From contig NZ_JAFKCW010000001.1 of NCBI RefSeq assembly GCF_017254835.1, positions 186,001-250,000 of the forward strand: a stretch of DNA of 64,000 nucleotides. Direction: 5' to 3'. Shown piece by piece: positions 54,442 through 62,721 of this stretch (position 1 is the first letter of the stretch; every line of letters starts with the position of its first letter). Under the pieces are notes generated by a model that worked only from the letters and a program-made list of their open reading frames with translations, was not told the origin of the DNA and did no database searches. The translations under genes were made by a program, and so were the position numbers. Source of the stretch: Algoriphagus aestuariicola. Lineage in GTDB: Bacteria; Bacteroidota; Bacteroidia; Cytophagales; Cyclobacteriaceae.

Positions 54442-54981
54442 ATGTCAGCAAACGAACTCGGGGTGGGCAGTCGGATAAGCCACCCAAAATTTGGTTCAGG
54501 AGTCATCGTTTCGGTGGATTCCGGATATTACAAGATTTACTTCACGGCTTCGGAAGAAGTCAAAACGCTAGCTCGTGACTATGAAGGCTACACGGTCGAA
54601 GAGGCGAAAATGCCGGATTTCCCGATGTTGACGATTAGGGATGTGGAGAAGGCGATCCGAGAAGCACTGATGGCGACCTCTGAGAAAACACCGCTGGTAC
54701 CGTTGGGAGGGAAATGGATGGGGGGGAAGCTGATCATGGAACCCTCGGACAAGAGCCTTCAAGCGAAGGAAGTGCCATTGGAGACCTTCTTTAGGAAGAT
54801 CGTGATGGTGCGGGAAAAACTCCGCGTGTTGGAACAGAATATCAACAACCACCCCAAACTGGACGACGAAGACAGAGTCAATCTGCAACAGTACATTACC
54901 CGCTGCTATGGCTCTCTGACTACCTTCAATGTGCTCTTTGCCTATAAGGAGGACCAGTTTAAGGGGAGTGGCAAAGACTAG
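54442..54981 (+). CDS. Conserved hypothetical protein with a UvrD-like Tudor segment
   Basis: This protein of 179 residues starts with a segment, GVGSRISHPKFGSGVIVSVD plus SGYYKIYF, that resembles the Tudor-like C-terminal piece of UvrD/PcrA helicases (a beta barrel that contacts RNA polymerase). The rest is mainly helical, with VREKLRVLEQNINNHPKLDD and LQQYITRCYGSLTTFNVLF. I do not recognise a named family. An RNA-polymerase-binding role is only inference from the first segment. ATG was preferred over a TTG ten codons earlier. It lies 180 bases after the kinase gene in the same direction. Confidence 0.7.
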   Translation: MSANELGVGSRISHPKFGSGVIVSVDSGYYKIYFTASEEVKTLARDYEGYTVEEAKMPDFPMLTIRDVEKAIREALMATSEKTPLVPLGGKWMGGKLIMEPSDKSLQAKEVPLETFFRKIVMVREKLRVLEQNINNHPKLDDEDRVNLQQYITRCYGSLTTFNVLFAYKEDQFKGSGKD

Positions 54982-55083
54982 CTACGCTCGCCATGGCGCT
55001 GAGTTGAACATGTCGACTCGGGAGCCGATTATAGCGGCGGCCGACCTGCATTTGATTTTTGACTTCAATAAAAAAATATCCTC

Positions 55084-56187
55084 ATGAAAAATTCCTCTCT
55101 ACTTTGTGGCCTAGTATTGCTTTTTGCCCCTCTTCACACAACCCCTGATGCGGGACTAAAAGATCTGTTCGAAGAGGATTTTTACATAGGAGCCGCTCTG
55201 AACCTGGGTCAAGTCAATGGTTCGGAGCTCGGGGCCGACTCACTCCTTTCAAAACACTTCAATTCAATCAGTCCGGAAAACGGTCTGAAATGGGGGCCGG
55301 TGCATCCCAAAATGGGAGAATACCGATTTGAATATGGGGATGCCTACGTTGCATTGGGAGAAAAGCTAGGGGCATTTGTTGTGGGACACACCCTAGTCTG
55401 GCATCAACAAACGCCTCTTTGGGTATTTCAGGATTCAGGAGGAAAGCTTTTGGAAAAGACAGCCTTGATAGAAAGGATGGAAGACCACATCGATACATTG
55501 GTTGGTCGATACCGTGGAAAAATTGACGGCTGGGACGTAGTAAACGAGGCATTTGAAGATGACGGTTCCTGGAGAAATACCCACTGGTACACAATAGCGG
55601 GCAGAGATTTTATCAAAGCCGCGTTTCGCAAGGCCCATGAAGTGGATCCTGACGCAGAGCTATATTACAACGACTACAATGTCTGGATACCGGCGAAAAG
55701 AAGGGCAATCCTTGCCATGGCGGAAGAACTGCGAAGCGAAGGCATCAGAATAGACGGAATTGGCATGCAGGGCCACTATCGATTGGATTCGCCGGGTCTG
55801 GATCAGATTGAGCAGGCTATTTTAGAGATTCACGCGGCCGGATTCCAGGTCATGATTACCGAACTCGATGTCGACGTTTTGCCGAGGCCAGGTAGGGGCG
55901 AAGGAGCTGATCTCAATGTCAACTACGCGGCCTCCCCAGAGTGGAATCCTTATCCCGATGGGTTACCCCAATCCGTGGAAGCTCGCTTGATTGATCGCTA
56001 TTCGTCTCTTTTCCAGCTTTTCAGCAATCATTCGGACAAAATCTCCCGCGTGACCTTTTGGGGTCTACATGATGGCAAGAGTTGGCTTAACAACTGGCCA
56101 GTCAGGGGAAGGACCAATTACCCGCTGCTTTTTGACAGGGAGATGAACCTGAAGCCCGGATTTGTCGAAAAATTGGAAAAACAGTGA
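55084..56187 (+). CDS. GH10 endo-1,4-beta-xylanase
   Basis: A complete glycoside hydrolase family 10 enzyme of 367 residues with a signal peptide (SSLLCGLVLLFAPLH). The acid/base is Glu155 in GWDVVNEAFED and the nucleophile is Glu260 in MITELDVDV. Other fixed blocks are NSISPENGLKWGPVHP, VGHTLVWHQQTP and YYNDYN, and the end RVTFWGLHDGKSWLNNWPVR contains the aromatic platform. It cleaves beta-1,4-xylan in the periplasm or outside. It has no carbohydrate-binding domain, secretion domain or SusCD neighbour. Confidence 0.95.
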   Translation: MKNSSLLCGLVLLFAPLHTTPDAGLKDLFEEDFYIGAALNLGQVNGSELGADSLLSKHFNSISPENGLKWGPVHPKMGEYRFEYGDAYVALGEKLGAFVVGHTLVWHQQTPLWVFQDSGGKLLEKTALIERMEDHIDTLVGRYRGKIDGWDVVNEAFEDDGSWRNTHWYTIAGRDFIKAAFRKAHEVDPDAELYYNDYNVWIPAKRRAILAMAEELRSEGIRIDGIGMQGHYRLDSPGLDQIEQAILEIHAAGFQVMITELDVDVLPRPGRGEGADLNVNYAASPEWNPYPDGLPQSVEARLIDRYSSLFQLFSNHSDKISRVTFWGLHDGKSWLNNWPVRGRTNYPLLFDREMNLKPGFVEKLEKQ

Positions 56188-56188
56188 G

Positions 56189-56473
56189 TTAATAGCTCAT
56201 AGACAGATTGCTTTTGCTTCTTTTCTCCACAAAAGTGATCGGTACAAACTGTTCGGTCGGAGCACCGATGTAGTAGACGGTCCAGTTGGGATCGTGCTTG
56301 GCAAGCAACTCTGCAATGCAGTCTGCCCGGTGCCCCTGCGGATTTTTGCAATCGTCCCAGTAAAACAGTTCAACCTTGTAGTGAAGCGCTTGTTTTTCGT
56401 TGTTCACAGTGACTTCGATTTGGATGTCCTGCTTGCCGGCTTCGCGGGGGATGGGTATAGCGATGTAGCTCAT
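56189..56473 (-). CDS. Small hypothetical protein
   Basis: This 94-residue soluble protein is not recognised. It opens SYIAIPIPREAGKQDIQIEV and contains KVELFYWDDCKNPQGHRADC, a Cys pair flanked by acidic and basic residues, then LLAKHDPNWTVYYIGAP. A real gene is likely because of its even codon pattern and because ATG starts the ordered region. It converges on the xylanase stop, with one base between the two genes. Confidence 0.6.
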   Translation of the reverse strand: MSYIAIPIPREAGKQDIQIEVTVNNEKQALHYKVELFYWDDCKNPQGHRADCIAELLAKHDPNWTVYYIGAPTEQFVPITFVEKRSKSNLSMSY

Positions 56474-56652
56474 AAAAGTGTTGTTTGATGCCAAAAGCTA
56501 CTCGCAGTTTTTGTGCCATTGAAAATCCTCCAAAACGACGGAAATCAGCGGATTTTGGCAGTTGTTTTAGGCTTTAGGCGAACAAATTTGTGCGCAGAAG
56601 GACAAAAGCTAAATTTTATTCCTGCGGTGCTTTGTATGCTACACGCGGTTGA

Positions 56653-56979
56653 TCAGTGGGAGACGACCTTAAGTCCGATAATCGAGGCTATCAGCGTGGT
56701 AATAAAAAACACCCTCCAAAAGTCGGCAGGCTCCTTAAATACGAAAATGCCTACCAAGACGGTACCGACTGCACCAATCCCCGTCCAAACTGCATAGGCG
56801 GTTCCAATGGGAAGTTCCCTAGTCGCACGAACGAGTAACACCATGCTGATCGTGAGACAAACGATAAAGCCGCCATACCAGTAGATGGCGGCCATTCCGG
56901 TACTTTCCTTTGCTTTGCCCAGACAAGCGGCAAAGCCTACTTCAAAAAGACCTGCGATAATCAGGATAATCCAGTTCAT
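56653..56979 (-). CDS. SMR-family exporter (SugE/Gdx-like)
   Basis: Four membrane helices in 108 residues, starting MNWIILIIAGLFEVGFAACL with the essential Glu13. It continues with LPIGTAYAVWTGIGAVGTVL in helix three and VFFITTLIASIIGLKVV at the end. The pattern fits the small multidrug resistance family. The GIGAVGT motif with AYAVWTG and the FEVGFAACL opening are nearer to the Gdx/SugE guanidinium exporters than to EmrE-type drug pumps, but activity must be tested. No guanidine riboswitch is visible, as the upstream gene ends 35 bases away. Confidence 0.9.
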   Translation of the reverse strand: MNWIILIIAGLFEVGFAACLGKAKESTGMAAIYWYGGFIVCLTISMVLLVRATRELPIGTAYAVWTGIGAVGTVLVGIFVFKEPADFWRVFFITTLIASIIGLKVVSH

Positions 56980-57013
56980 GGTTGAAATTTGGAGCAATTT
57001 ACCATTGATTTGC

Positions 57014-57571
57014 TCATTTCCAGTTTTCCAACAAAGCGATATTGTCTTTGAGGAAATACAAGGCTTTGTTCATCGTTTCCACGCCATGTCCAGCTCGTAG
57101 TATTTGGAATGCCCTTAAATTGGGAAGAAGCTTGCGGCCATTTTCAAGTGATTTTTCAGCTGGAAATAGGAGGTCTTTCTCTCCCAAAATTAGATAAACA
57201 CCGGATTGAACTAAGGTCAATTCCTGATTCATGAAATAGGGCTTTTGGGTTTTGTCATCGTAACGGGTTAGGGCAAAAAGTTCATAGTCCACCAACAGAT
57301 TCCAGGCATTGGGGGAGATAAGATGTTCCGGATCTTTGAAAATCGCCTTTTTTAAGAACTTCTCGACATTTTTCCGCTTTGGGATAAGGATTGGCAGCAG
57401 ATTATAGTAAAGATTGCTTAGCGCTAAGGAAAATGGCTGAAAACATCCCGGGTTAAAAAGAAAGACAGCTTTTACCCTTTCTGGGTTGGTAATGCAAAGC
57501 TTCATGTTAACCAAGCCGCCAAAAGATGCTCCTGCAATATAGCTCGATTGAAGGTCCAGTTTCTCCATCAT
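57014..57571 (-). CDS. Alpha/beta hydrolase, C-terminal part of a split gene
   Basis: This part carries the nucleophile elbow SYIAGASFGGLVN (Ser16 in this frame), the acid region YLILGEKDLLFP and the His region LRAGHGVETMNK. It starts with an ATG whose ATGA overlaps the TGA of the N-terminal part. If one base (C) is restored before TGATGG, the two frames join as WAAQLMEKLDLQSS, which is the expected continuous fold. The break lies just before the nucleophile. Reinitiation at the overlapping ATG could still make both pieces. A sequencing error is the main alternative. Confidence 0.85.
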   Translation of the reverse strand: MMEKLDLQSSYIAGASFGGLVNMKLCITNPERVKAVFLFNPGCFQPFSLALSNLYYNLLPILIPKRKNVEKFLKKAIFKDPEHLISPNAWNLLVDYELFALTRYDDKTQKPYFMNQELTLVQSGVYLILGEKDLLFPAEKSLENGRKLLPNLRAFQILRAGHGVETMNKALYFLKDNIALLENWK

Positions 57572-57927
57572 TGGGCAGCCCAGTGTCCATAATCTAGGGA
57601 GTGGACGTCGGGGGTATCACCATCGCTGAGGTTTGGGAGACCGTTTGTTTCGACCAGGTAGATTCGGAATCGATCTAGGAGCAAATCGAGGTTGCGATCA
57701 AAGTCCCAAATCAAGGAAGTAGTCCGGGCACCGGGGAAAATCACAAGCGGTTCCAAGGTCTTGTCCGAGGTCTGAAGTCCATACACCATCGTAGTTCCAA
57801 TTGTGGTTTTTACCTCGATTTTTTCATAGATCCGCCCATTGGTCTGCTCCAATTGACCGACCCAATTTTTGAACCAAGCTCGATCGCTTTCGGGCGATTT
57901 GAAGGAGGAGGAAAACTTGATTTTCAT
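57568..57927 (-). CDS. Alpha/beta hydrolase, N-terminal part of a split gene
   Basis: This part (119 residues) carries the first half of the hydrolase core, with PLVIFPGARTTSLIWDFDRN and LLLDRFRIYLVETNGLPNLS, and ends SLDYGHWAAQ before a TGA. The catalytic Ser, Asp and His are all in the other part. Its ATG overlaps the stop of the upstream MmcQ gene by ATGA, so the original unit was translationally coupled. The longer frame upstream lies within the MmcQ gene and was not used. Confidence 0.82.
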   Translation of the reverse strand: MKIKFSSSFKSPESDRAWFKNWVGQLEQTNGRIYEKIEVKTTIGTTMVYGLQTSDKTLEPLVIFPGARTTSLIWDFDRNLDLLLDRFRIYLVETNGLPNLSDGDTPDVHSLDYGHWAAQ

Positions 57928-58274
57928 GTTTCGGACGAGTTGGGGGAGGAGGGTGGTAGTTTGAGTTTTTCCGGAGCCACTTGGTTGTACGCTGCGCAAA
58001 TTATATCCTGAATTACGCCTTGGTCTAAAGCCTCAATTTTGGCCAAAGTCCAGCCCTGTTTTCCCCATTTATTTGGGACCGGAAATACCAAGGAAGAATC
58101 GAAAAGCGAGAAGAGATCTTGGTCCTTTTCGGACAGTTTGAAACAGGCAAACCGGGTGTCGAAATCATAGGTTACGAAGATCTTTTTTCTCACACGAAAA
58201 GACGTCTTCTCGAAGTGAGGTTCCTCGCTTGTCTCGGGTAAGGAAAGGGAAAAAGTTCGAAGGATATCCAGCAT
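57924..58274 (-). CDS. MmcQ/YjbR-family protein, second copy
   Basis: This 116-residue protein fits the MmcQ/YjbR fold: ILRTFSLSLPETSEEPHFEK and TSFRVRKKIFVTYDFDTRFA at the N terminus, then SSLVFPVPNKWGKQGWTLAK. It is diverged from the other copy near 24.3 kb. Its stop codon overlaps the start of the following hydrolase gene. The role is unknown. Confidence 0.87.
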   Translation of the reverse strand: MLDILRTFSLSLPETSEEPHFEKTSFRVRKKIFVTYDFDTRFACFKLSEKDQDLFSLFDSSLVFPVPNKWGKQGWTLAKIEALDQGVIQDIICAAYNQVAPEKLKLPPSSPNSSET

Positions 58275-59392
58275 GAGATAAGGGAAAAATGACTCCTAAA
58301 ACTACACAAAAATCGGCAGGAGGCCTAAAGCTAAATCCCAGAGGAAAAAGCAGGCTTACGTAATGAAAAATTCAAATCTTCTACGTAGCAATTCCATCAC
58401 GAAAATCAGCATTTGCAAGATAGAGAGCTAGACTCATGATTTTTAGCCTTGTCTAAAAATAGGCTTACACTCTACTTGCCTAGAAAGTGTCATCCCTTGT
58501 TGAAGTAGCATGAAGAAGGGAAGGTAATGTAGCATGGAGATGCCTTACCAGCATATTCCAAATATTATTCTGAGTCTTGAAAATCAGAATATATATAAAA
58601 GTAAAGGTTGATTTTAAATTTTATAATATCATTGTAAATCAATTAAATATAATTGATTTATTTTCAGGTTTAAGAGGTTTTTTTTAAGGGCTTTTTTATC
58701 CAATCTCAGCTAAGGCGACCAAATACTTGTTCGGCAACTCACGTTTGTCTTTTACTCGTCTGACTGGTTTTGTGTACGATTGATTTCAGTTATGACAGCG
58801 ATTCTCCATGGGATCGCCTAGGAATACTTTAAGACGATTGGCGATGGAGATCCCTTTAGTCAGGAATAGGGAAATATGGATGATTTCAGAAAACTACGTA
58901 GTGTATGATCCAAATTTTCGCCCTGCTTGATTAAGTCGCAAGGCGGGTTCAAATTCAGTTTTTCGGGAGGTGTTTTTTCCGAGGAGCTAGGTCCAGTTTG
59001 ACTCCAGATTTTCCCAAGTCATAGGTTTCTTCTATGGTCTTTTTTCGAGTTTGATAGGTACCCTGACTTGCCAGAAACCCTCCAATCAAATCCGGAAAAT
59101 TGAGGCGTTAAATCGATCTTTTTTTTCACCTACCTGATCTGGTTTTTTCCGACTTGAGCACGCCAAAAATTGGTTTGGAATTCGAGTATTTTCCCGCTTG
59201 AATTTTCTTGCTAAAGATGGATTTTCCCTGGCTTTTTTTAACGGAATTTTTCTCGGCTTTGCACTTGGTCTAAGCTTAGGTTTTTTGTGGGCCGGGGTGG
59301 CGTTTCGGATTTCTTTGTCGAACTTGTTTGAGAGAACGAAAGACTTTTTTGATAAAATGTCGTACTGAATTGTCCCACCAAATACCAATATT
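58275..59392. other. Long AT-rich intergenic region
   Basis: This region of over 1.1 kb between divergent genes holds no supported gene. From 58570 to 58690 it is strongly AT-rich, with inverted repeats attctga/tcagaat (about 58579-58602) and aatcaatt/aattgatt near 58637-58658. A short plus-strand frame near 58808-58930 (with LAMEIPLVRNREIWMISENY) has no family match and may be chance. A minus-strand frame from 59086 runs into the methyltransferase gene and was rejected. Confidence 0.55.
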
Positions 59393-60118
59393 ATGAATCC
59401 AACGAAGTTGCTTTTTTCATGCGTTTTGGGGCTTTGTTTAGCAGCTTCTTGCGCGGCGCAAAATTCCGATAAAGATGCCGAGGGATATTCGCTCAAGACA
59501 CCCAGTTCGGGCGGAATAGGAAAGGTCTACATGGGGCGGGAGATCGCTGGAATAATGGACTTCCAAGGCAGGGCATGGCTGGAGCGCAGCAGCCGTGAGA
59601 ACGAGGAAAACACCGGTTTGGCAATTCAAAATTTGCCCATCTCCGCCACTAGCGTAGTAGCCGACATTGGGGCAGGCTCTGGTTTCTATACTTTCCGCAT
59701 TGCGCCGAAGGTACCGGAGGGGAAGGTCTATGCCGTGGAGATTCAGGATGATGCTATCGCATTCCTGAACGCCCGCAGCAAGGAGCTTGGATTCACCAAC
59801 GTCGAAACCGTCAGAGGAGCCGTAAAGAGCCCCAATTTGCCCTCCAACGCCATCGACCTGGTGATCATGGTGGATGTGTACCACGAGCTGGAATACCCCG
59901 TCGAAATGCTTTCTGCGATCAAACAGTCACTGAAGCCAGATGGAAAGCTGCTCTTAATCGAATATCGGGGTGAGGATCCAGCCGTTGCTATCCGGCCACT
60001 CCATAAAATGACGGTGGATCAGCTGACAAAAGAATTGAGCGCTAATGGCTTCAAGCTGGCACAAAATGGACAGTTTATGCGGATTCAACACTTTTTGGTT
60101 TTTGAAAAAGAGGATTGA
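59393..60118 (+). CDS. Lipoprotein class I SAM-dependent methyltransferase
   Basis: The N terminus (KLLFSCVLGLCLAASC, Cys20) is a lipoprotein signal, followed by a 45-residue linker and a full Rossmann-like methyltransferase domain. The SAM-binding motif I is VVADIGAGSGFYTFRIAP, with the acidic motif II end in YAVEIQDD. Post motifs are AIDLVIMVDVYHELEYPVEM and DGKLLLIEYRGED. An envelope location is odd for a SAM enzyme because SAM is cytoplasmic. Such signal-bearing copies exist in other bacteria. Substrate is unknown. No partner gene is adjacent. Confidence 0.88.
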   Translation: MNPTKLLFSCVLGLCLAASCAAQNSDKDAEGYSLKTPSSGGIGKVYMGREIAGIMDFQGRAWLERSSRENEENTGLAIQNLPISATSVVADIGAGSGFYTFRIAPKVPEGKVYAVEIQDDAIAFLNARSKELGFTNVETVRGAVKSPNLPSNAIDLVIMVDVYHELEYPVEMLSAIKQSLKPDGKLLLIEYRGEDPAVAIRPLHKMTVDQLTKELSANGFKLAQNGQFMRIQHFLVFEKED

Positions 60119-60161
60119 CCAAAAGTCAGTTTCAGTTCCTTGGAGTCCGTCAGGGATTTTT

Positions 60162-60196
60162 TCGTAAAAAGAAAGGCGAGTTCATCTGTCTCGCCT
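60162..60196 (-). terminator. Terminator of the alkaline phosphatase gene
   Basis: Seven-base stem aggcgag / ctcgcct with a nine-base loop. On the minus strand it is followed by a T-rich tract, and it lies about 50 bases after the phosphatase stop. Confidence 0.65.
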
Positions 60197-60247
60197 CCCC
60201 AAAAGTAGTTTTAAACGCGGGTCAAAATCTGGTTTTTATTGAGCTTA

Positions 60248-61315
60248 TCAGAATCGGTAAGCCTTGAGCATTTTGTGGAAGATCTCGTTGTTTTCATAGA
60301 TTCCTGCAAAGGCTTCGGATCCCGGGCCAAAGGCGAAGACTGGGATCATTACGCCGGTATGGCTTCCGGTCGTAAATTTACCTTCAACCATCCCTGTCTC
60401 GGTGCTTCCCTTGTTGATGGTGAAGCCTCCGGTTTCGTGATCTGCGGTGATGATCACCAGGGTGTTTCCATCGTTTTTGGCAAATTCCAAGACTTTCCCA
60501 ATGGCATTGTCAAAGTCGATCATCTCTTCCACGATGTATTGGGTGTTGTTGGCATGTCCTCCCCAATCTATTTGCGAGCCTTCGATCATCAAAAACATCC
60601 CCTTTTTGTTTGTCTTTAATAGATTCAATGCCACTTCTGTGGATTTTACCAGCTCATCTCCACGTCCTTCGGAAAATCTCGCCTGCTGCTCATCGGCTAG
60701 GAAAGCTGCCAGTTTACCGCTTTTCACCGCCTGAACTTCTTCGATGGAATTGGCGATCTGGTAGCTTCTGTTTTCTAGGGAATCGATCAAATTGGCGCCA
60801 TCAGCACGGCTAGAGAAGAACTTTCTGCCACCGCCGATAAAGACATCGATGTCCGTACTGAGAAAGTCAAGCGCGATATTTTCGTCCAAGGACCGAGAAG
60901 ATTGATGAGAGATAAAGCTTGCCGGTGTGGCGTGGGTGATGGAGCAAGTCGCCACCATACCTGTTGCGAGGCCGTTTTCTTCAGCGATTTCAAGGATTGT
61001 CGGAACGGGATTGCCCTCGGCATCCACGCCAATCGCACCATTATAGGTCTTAACTCCGCATGAGAAAGCAGTAGCACCGGCTGCGGAATCAGTGACAAAG
61101 GCATTGCTCGCTTGGTTTTTGTGGAAACCGACCACTGGGAATTGTTCCAGATTGAGGTGGCCATGGTTGCCGGTGAGGCCAGCGTAGATTTGGGCAACGC
61201 CCATTCCGTCGCCCACCATTAGGATGATGTTTTTTGGGGATTTGGATCTTTTCTGGGCAAAGGTGCTGCCGATGCTGAGCAATAGAGCAAAAACTAAAAG
61301 GACTCGGGTTTTCAT
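60248..61315 (-). CDS. Alkaline phosphatase, PhoA family
   Basis: A signal peptide ends at STFAQ (residue 21). The metal and active-site blocks are present: IILMVGDGMG (Asp36), the nucleophile VTDSAAGATAFSCG (Ser77), then GSQIDWGGHANN and IITADHETGG with the zinc-binding His residues. The 355-residue form is the short, Bacteroidota-type PhoA without the extra loops of the E. coli enzyme. It releases phosphate from phosphomonoesters in the periplasm. The start at MKTRVLLVF begins the signal peptide, and a longer frame adds 23 unconserved residues. Confidence 0.95.
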   Translation of the reverse strand: MKTRVLLVFALLLSIGSTFAQKRSKSPKNIILMVGDGMGVAQIYAGLTGNHGHLNLEQFPVVGFHKNQASNAFVTDSAAGATAFSCGVKTYNGAIGVDAEGNPVPTILEIAEENGLATGMVATCSITHATPASFISHQSSRSLDENIALDFLSTDIDVFIGGGRKFFSSRADGANLIDSLENRSYQIANSIEEVQAVKSGKLAAFLADEQQARFSEGRGDELVKSTEVALNLLKTNKKGMFLMIEGSQIDWGGHANNTQYIVEEMIDFDNAIGKVLEFAKNDGNTLVIITADHETGGFTINKGSTETGMVEGKFTTGSHTGVMIPVFAFGPGSEAFAGIYENNEIFHKMLKAYRF

Positions 61316-61453
61316 GAAGTTTTGAGAATGGTTTTGTTGAATACTGGTCATAGGATGGATTTGGACTAGCACTAGGCGGGACAAATCGATCTTGTTTGTC
61401 TATAAGGCGGTAAACCTTATGCTCGAATGCCAATCATGGTGATCGAAGATAGA

Positions 61454-61487
61454 CGAAAAAAGGGAAGCAGCGCTGACTGCTTCCCTT
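61454..61487 (-). terminator. Terminator of the haem protein operon
   Basis: A perfect 11-base stem (aagggaagcag / ctgcttccctt) with a six-base loop is followed on the minus strand by six T. It lies 24 bases after the stop of the Haem_bd gene. Confidence 0.88.
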
Positions 61488-61510
61488 AAGGTATTGTTAT
61501 CAATTTTAAT

Positions 61511-61999
61511 TTATTCGATTTCTACAGGCTCATCCTCTTCTTCCTCCGCGATTACGTCCATAGTAGCCTCAGCCCATTCCACGATTGTCTTGCGCTGGGT
61601 TTCGTCAAGCTTTGCGGAAGGATGCATGAGTGTGTAAATGCCCAAAGGCATCTTACCCTCATCGACCTCCAAATAGATGTCGTCCAATTTTCCGAGTTGG
61701 TCCATCATATCATAGTCTTGCCAAAGGGAGAAATTTAGTTCCTCTCTTGCCTCTCTTACGTCCTTTGCGACAAGCCATGATGCCGGAGCAACGTTGGAAT
61801 ACCAAGGATATTTCGATTCGTTGCTATGGCAGTCATAGCAGGCATTTTTTAGGAGTACCGCCACGTCTTCTCCTACGACGCCGCTTTGGATCAGGTCGCC
61901 GGGATTGTTGGACTCGACTGCTGGCAATTCATTCGGGACCAGCTGTATGGCGAGCAGCAAAATAGCTGTTCCGCCCAAAACCCATTGCCAACGCGTCAT
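61511..61999 (-). CDS. Haem_bd-domain c-type cytochrome-like protein
   Basis: An N-terminal membrane anchor (WVLGGTAILLLAIQLV) is followed by the haem attachment site CYDCH (Cys54, Cys57, His58). The family mark CHSNESKYPWYSNVAPASWL and DVREAREELNFSLWQDY follows, identifying the Haem_bd domain, and the C terminus is acidic. It probably sits on the periplasmic face and carries electrons, in partnership with the cytochrome encoded just upstream. The genes share a TAATG junction and so are translationally coupled. Confidence 0.9.
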   Translation of the reverse strand: MTRWQWVLGGTAILLLAIQLVPNELPAVESNNPGDLIQSGVVGEDVAVLLKNACYDCHSNESKYPWYSNVAPASWLVAKDVREAREELNFSLWQDYDMMDQLGKLDDIYLEVDEGKMPLGIYTLMHPSAKLDETQRKTIVEWAEATMDVIAEEEEDEPVEIE

Positions 62000-62394
62000 T
62001 AGTTCCCGCCTTTCTTCTTGCTTGCACTCCAGTCCAGCAGCGTGGCAAGTTCGGCTTCGGACAGTTTGCCCTCAGGCTTCATTTCCAGGAATTTTGCGGG
62101 AGGCATGTCGCCTTTTTCCAATACTTCGGCGATTTTGCCCTTGGTCGCCATCTGTTTGGATTTTTTGGCTGCTTCAAAAGCATCCCAGTCGAGCTTGGCT
62201 TTGCCTTTTTCGTTTTTTGACTCGGCATTGTGGCAGCCATAGCATTTTTGGTCGACTATCGCTTTGATGTTGGCGGGCATGTCAGGAGCCAAAGCGGGGT
62301 GGACGGGATAGTTTTCGACTTCGGGCTTGGTTGTTCCCTGAAAGAACAATAGGCCGACAACAGCGGCCACCGGGAGTAGGGACAATTTTTTCAT
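61999..62394 (-). CDS. Small c-type cytochrome
   Basis: A signal or anchor (LSLLPVAAVVGLLFFQG) is followed by a single haem site CYGCH (Cys51, Cys54, His55) in a domain of about 80 residues. A Met ligand is likely within KGDMPPAKFLEMKPEGKLSE, and LLDWSASKKK closes it. It is the first gene of a two-gene operon with the Haem_bd protein. The role is probably electron transfer in the periplasm, but no oxidase or dehydrogenase gene is adjacent. Confidence 0.9.
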   Translation of the reverse strand: MKKLSLLPVAAVVGLLFFQGTTKPEVENYPVHPALAPDMPANIKAIVDQKCYGCHNAESKNEKGKAKLDWDAFEAAKKSKQMATKGKIAEVLEKGDMPPAKFLEMKPEGKLSEAELATLLDWSASKKKGGN

Positions 62395-62721
62395 GGTTCG
62401 TTAGTAGGGGTTAAAACAGGAATTTCAAAAAGATTTTGCTTACCAGCAACCCGTTTGCATAAAAAACTGTAATCATTTCGGAAAACATTTGATTATATCG
62501 GAAAAAGTGCGATGTTAAGCATCTCTTGTCTGATCCCTTACTTTGGATCGCATGGGCGCGTTCTCTACATTTTGAGTAGTTTTTGTCGGGCGGTGGTTGG
62601 AGATATTCGCTTTTTGGCTTCGTTAGCCACTATTTTTCTTTGGTGAAGTTTTTGGAAAGTGTCACACATTGGAATCGTCTTACCGCAGAGGTTTGTGTCA
62701 TTGTTAATCGAAATTTTTGTC
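62395..62721. other. Divergent promoter region
   Basis: This gap of about 330 bases separates divergent genes. A T-rich stretch just before the plus-strand gene (tttgtgtcattgttaatcg) is the likely promoter area. No further gene or repeat was seen. Confidence 0.4.

Noticed and set aside
56653-57013. Guanidine riboswitch expected before a SugE/Gdx-like gene
   Set aside because: Only about 35 bases separate the gene from the upstream coding sequence, too short for a known guanidine riboswitch, and no conserved element is seen.
59086-59496. Minus-strand open frame of 136 codons overlapping the methyltransferase start
   Set aside because: It covers the signal region of a well-supported gene on the other strand, is rich in Lys/Arg/Pro without family marks, and has no plausible start context.
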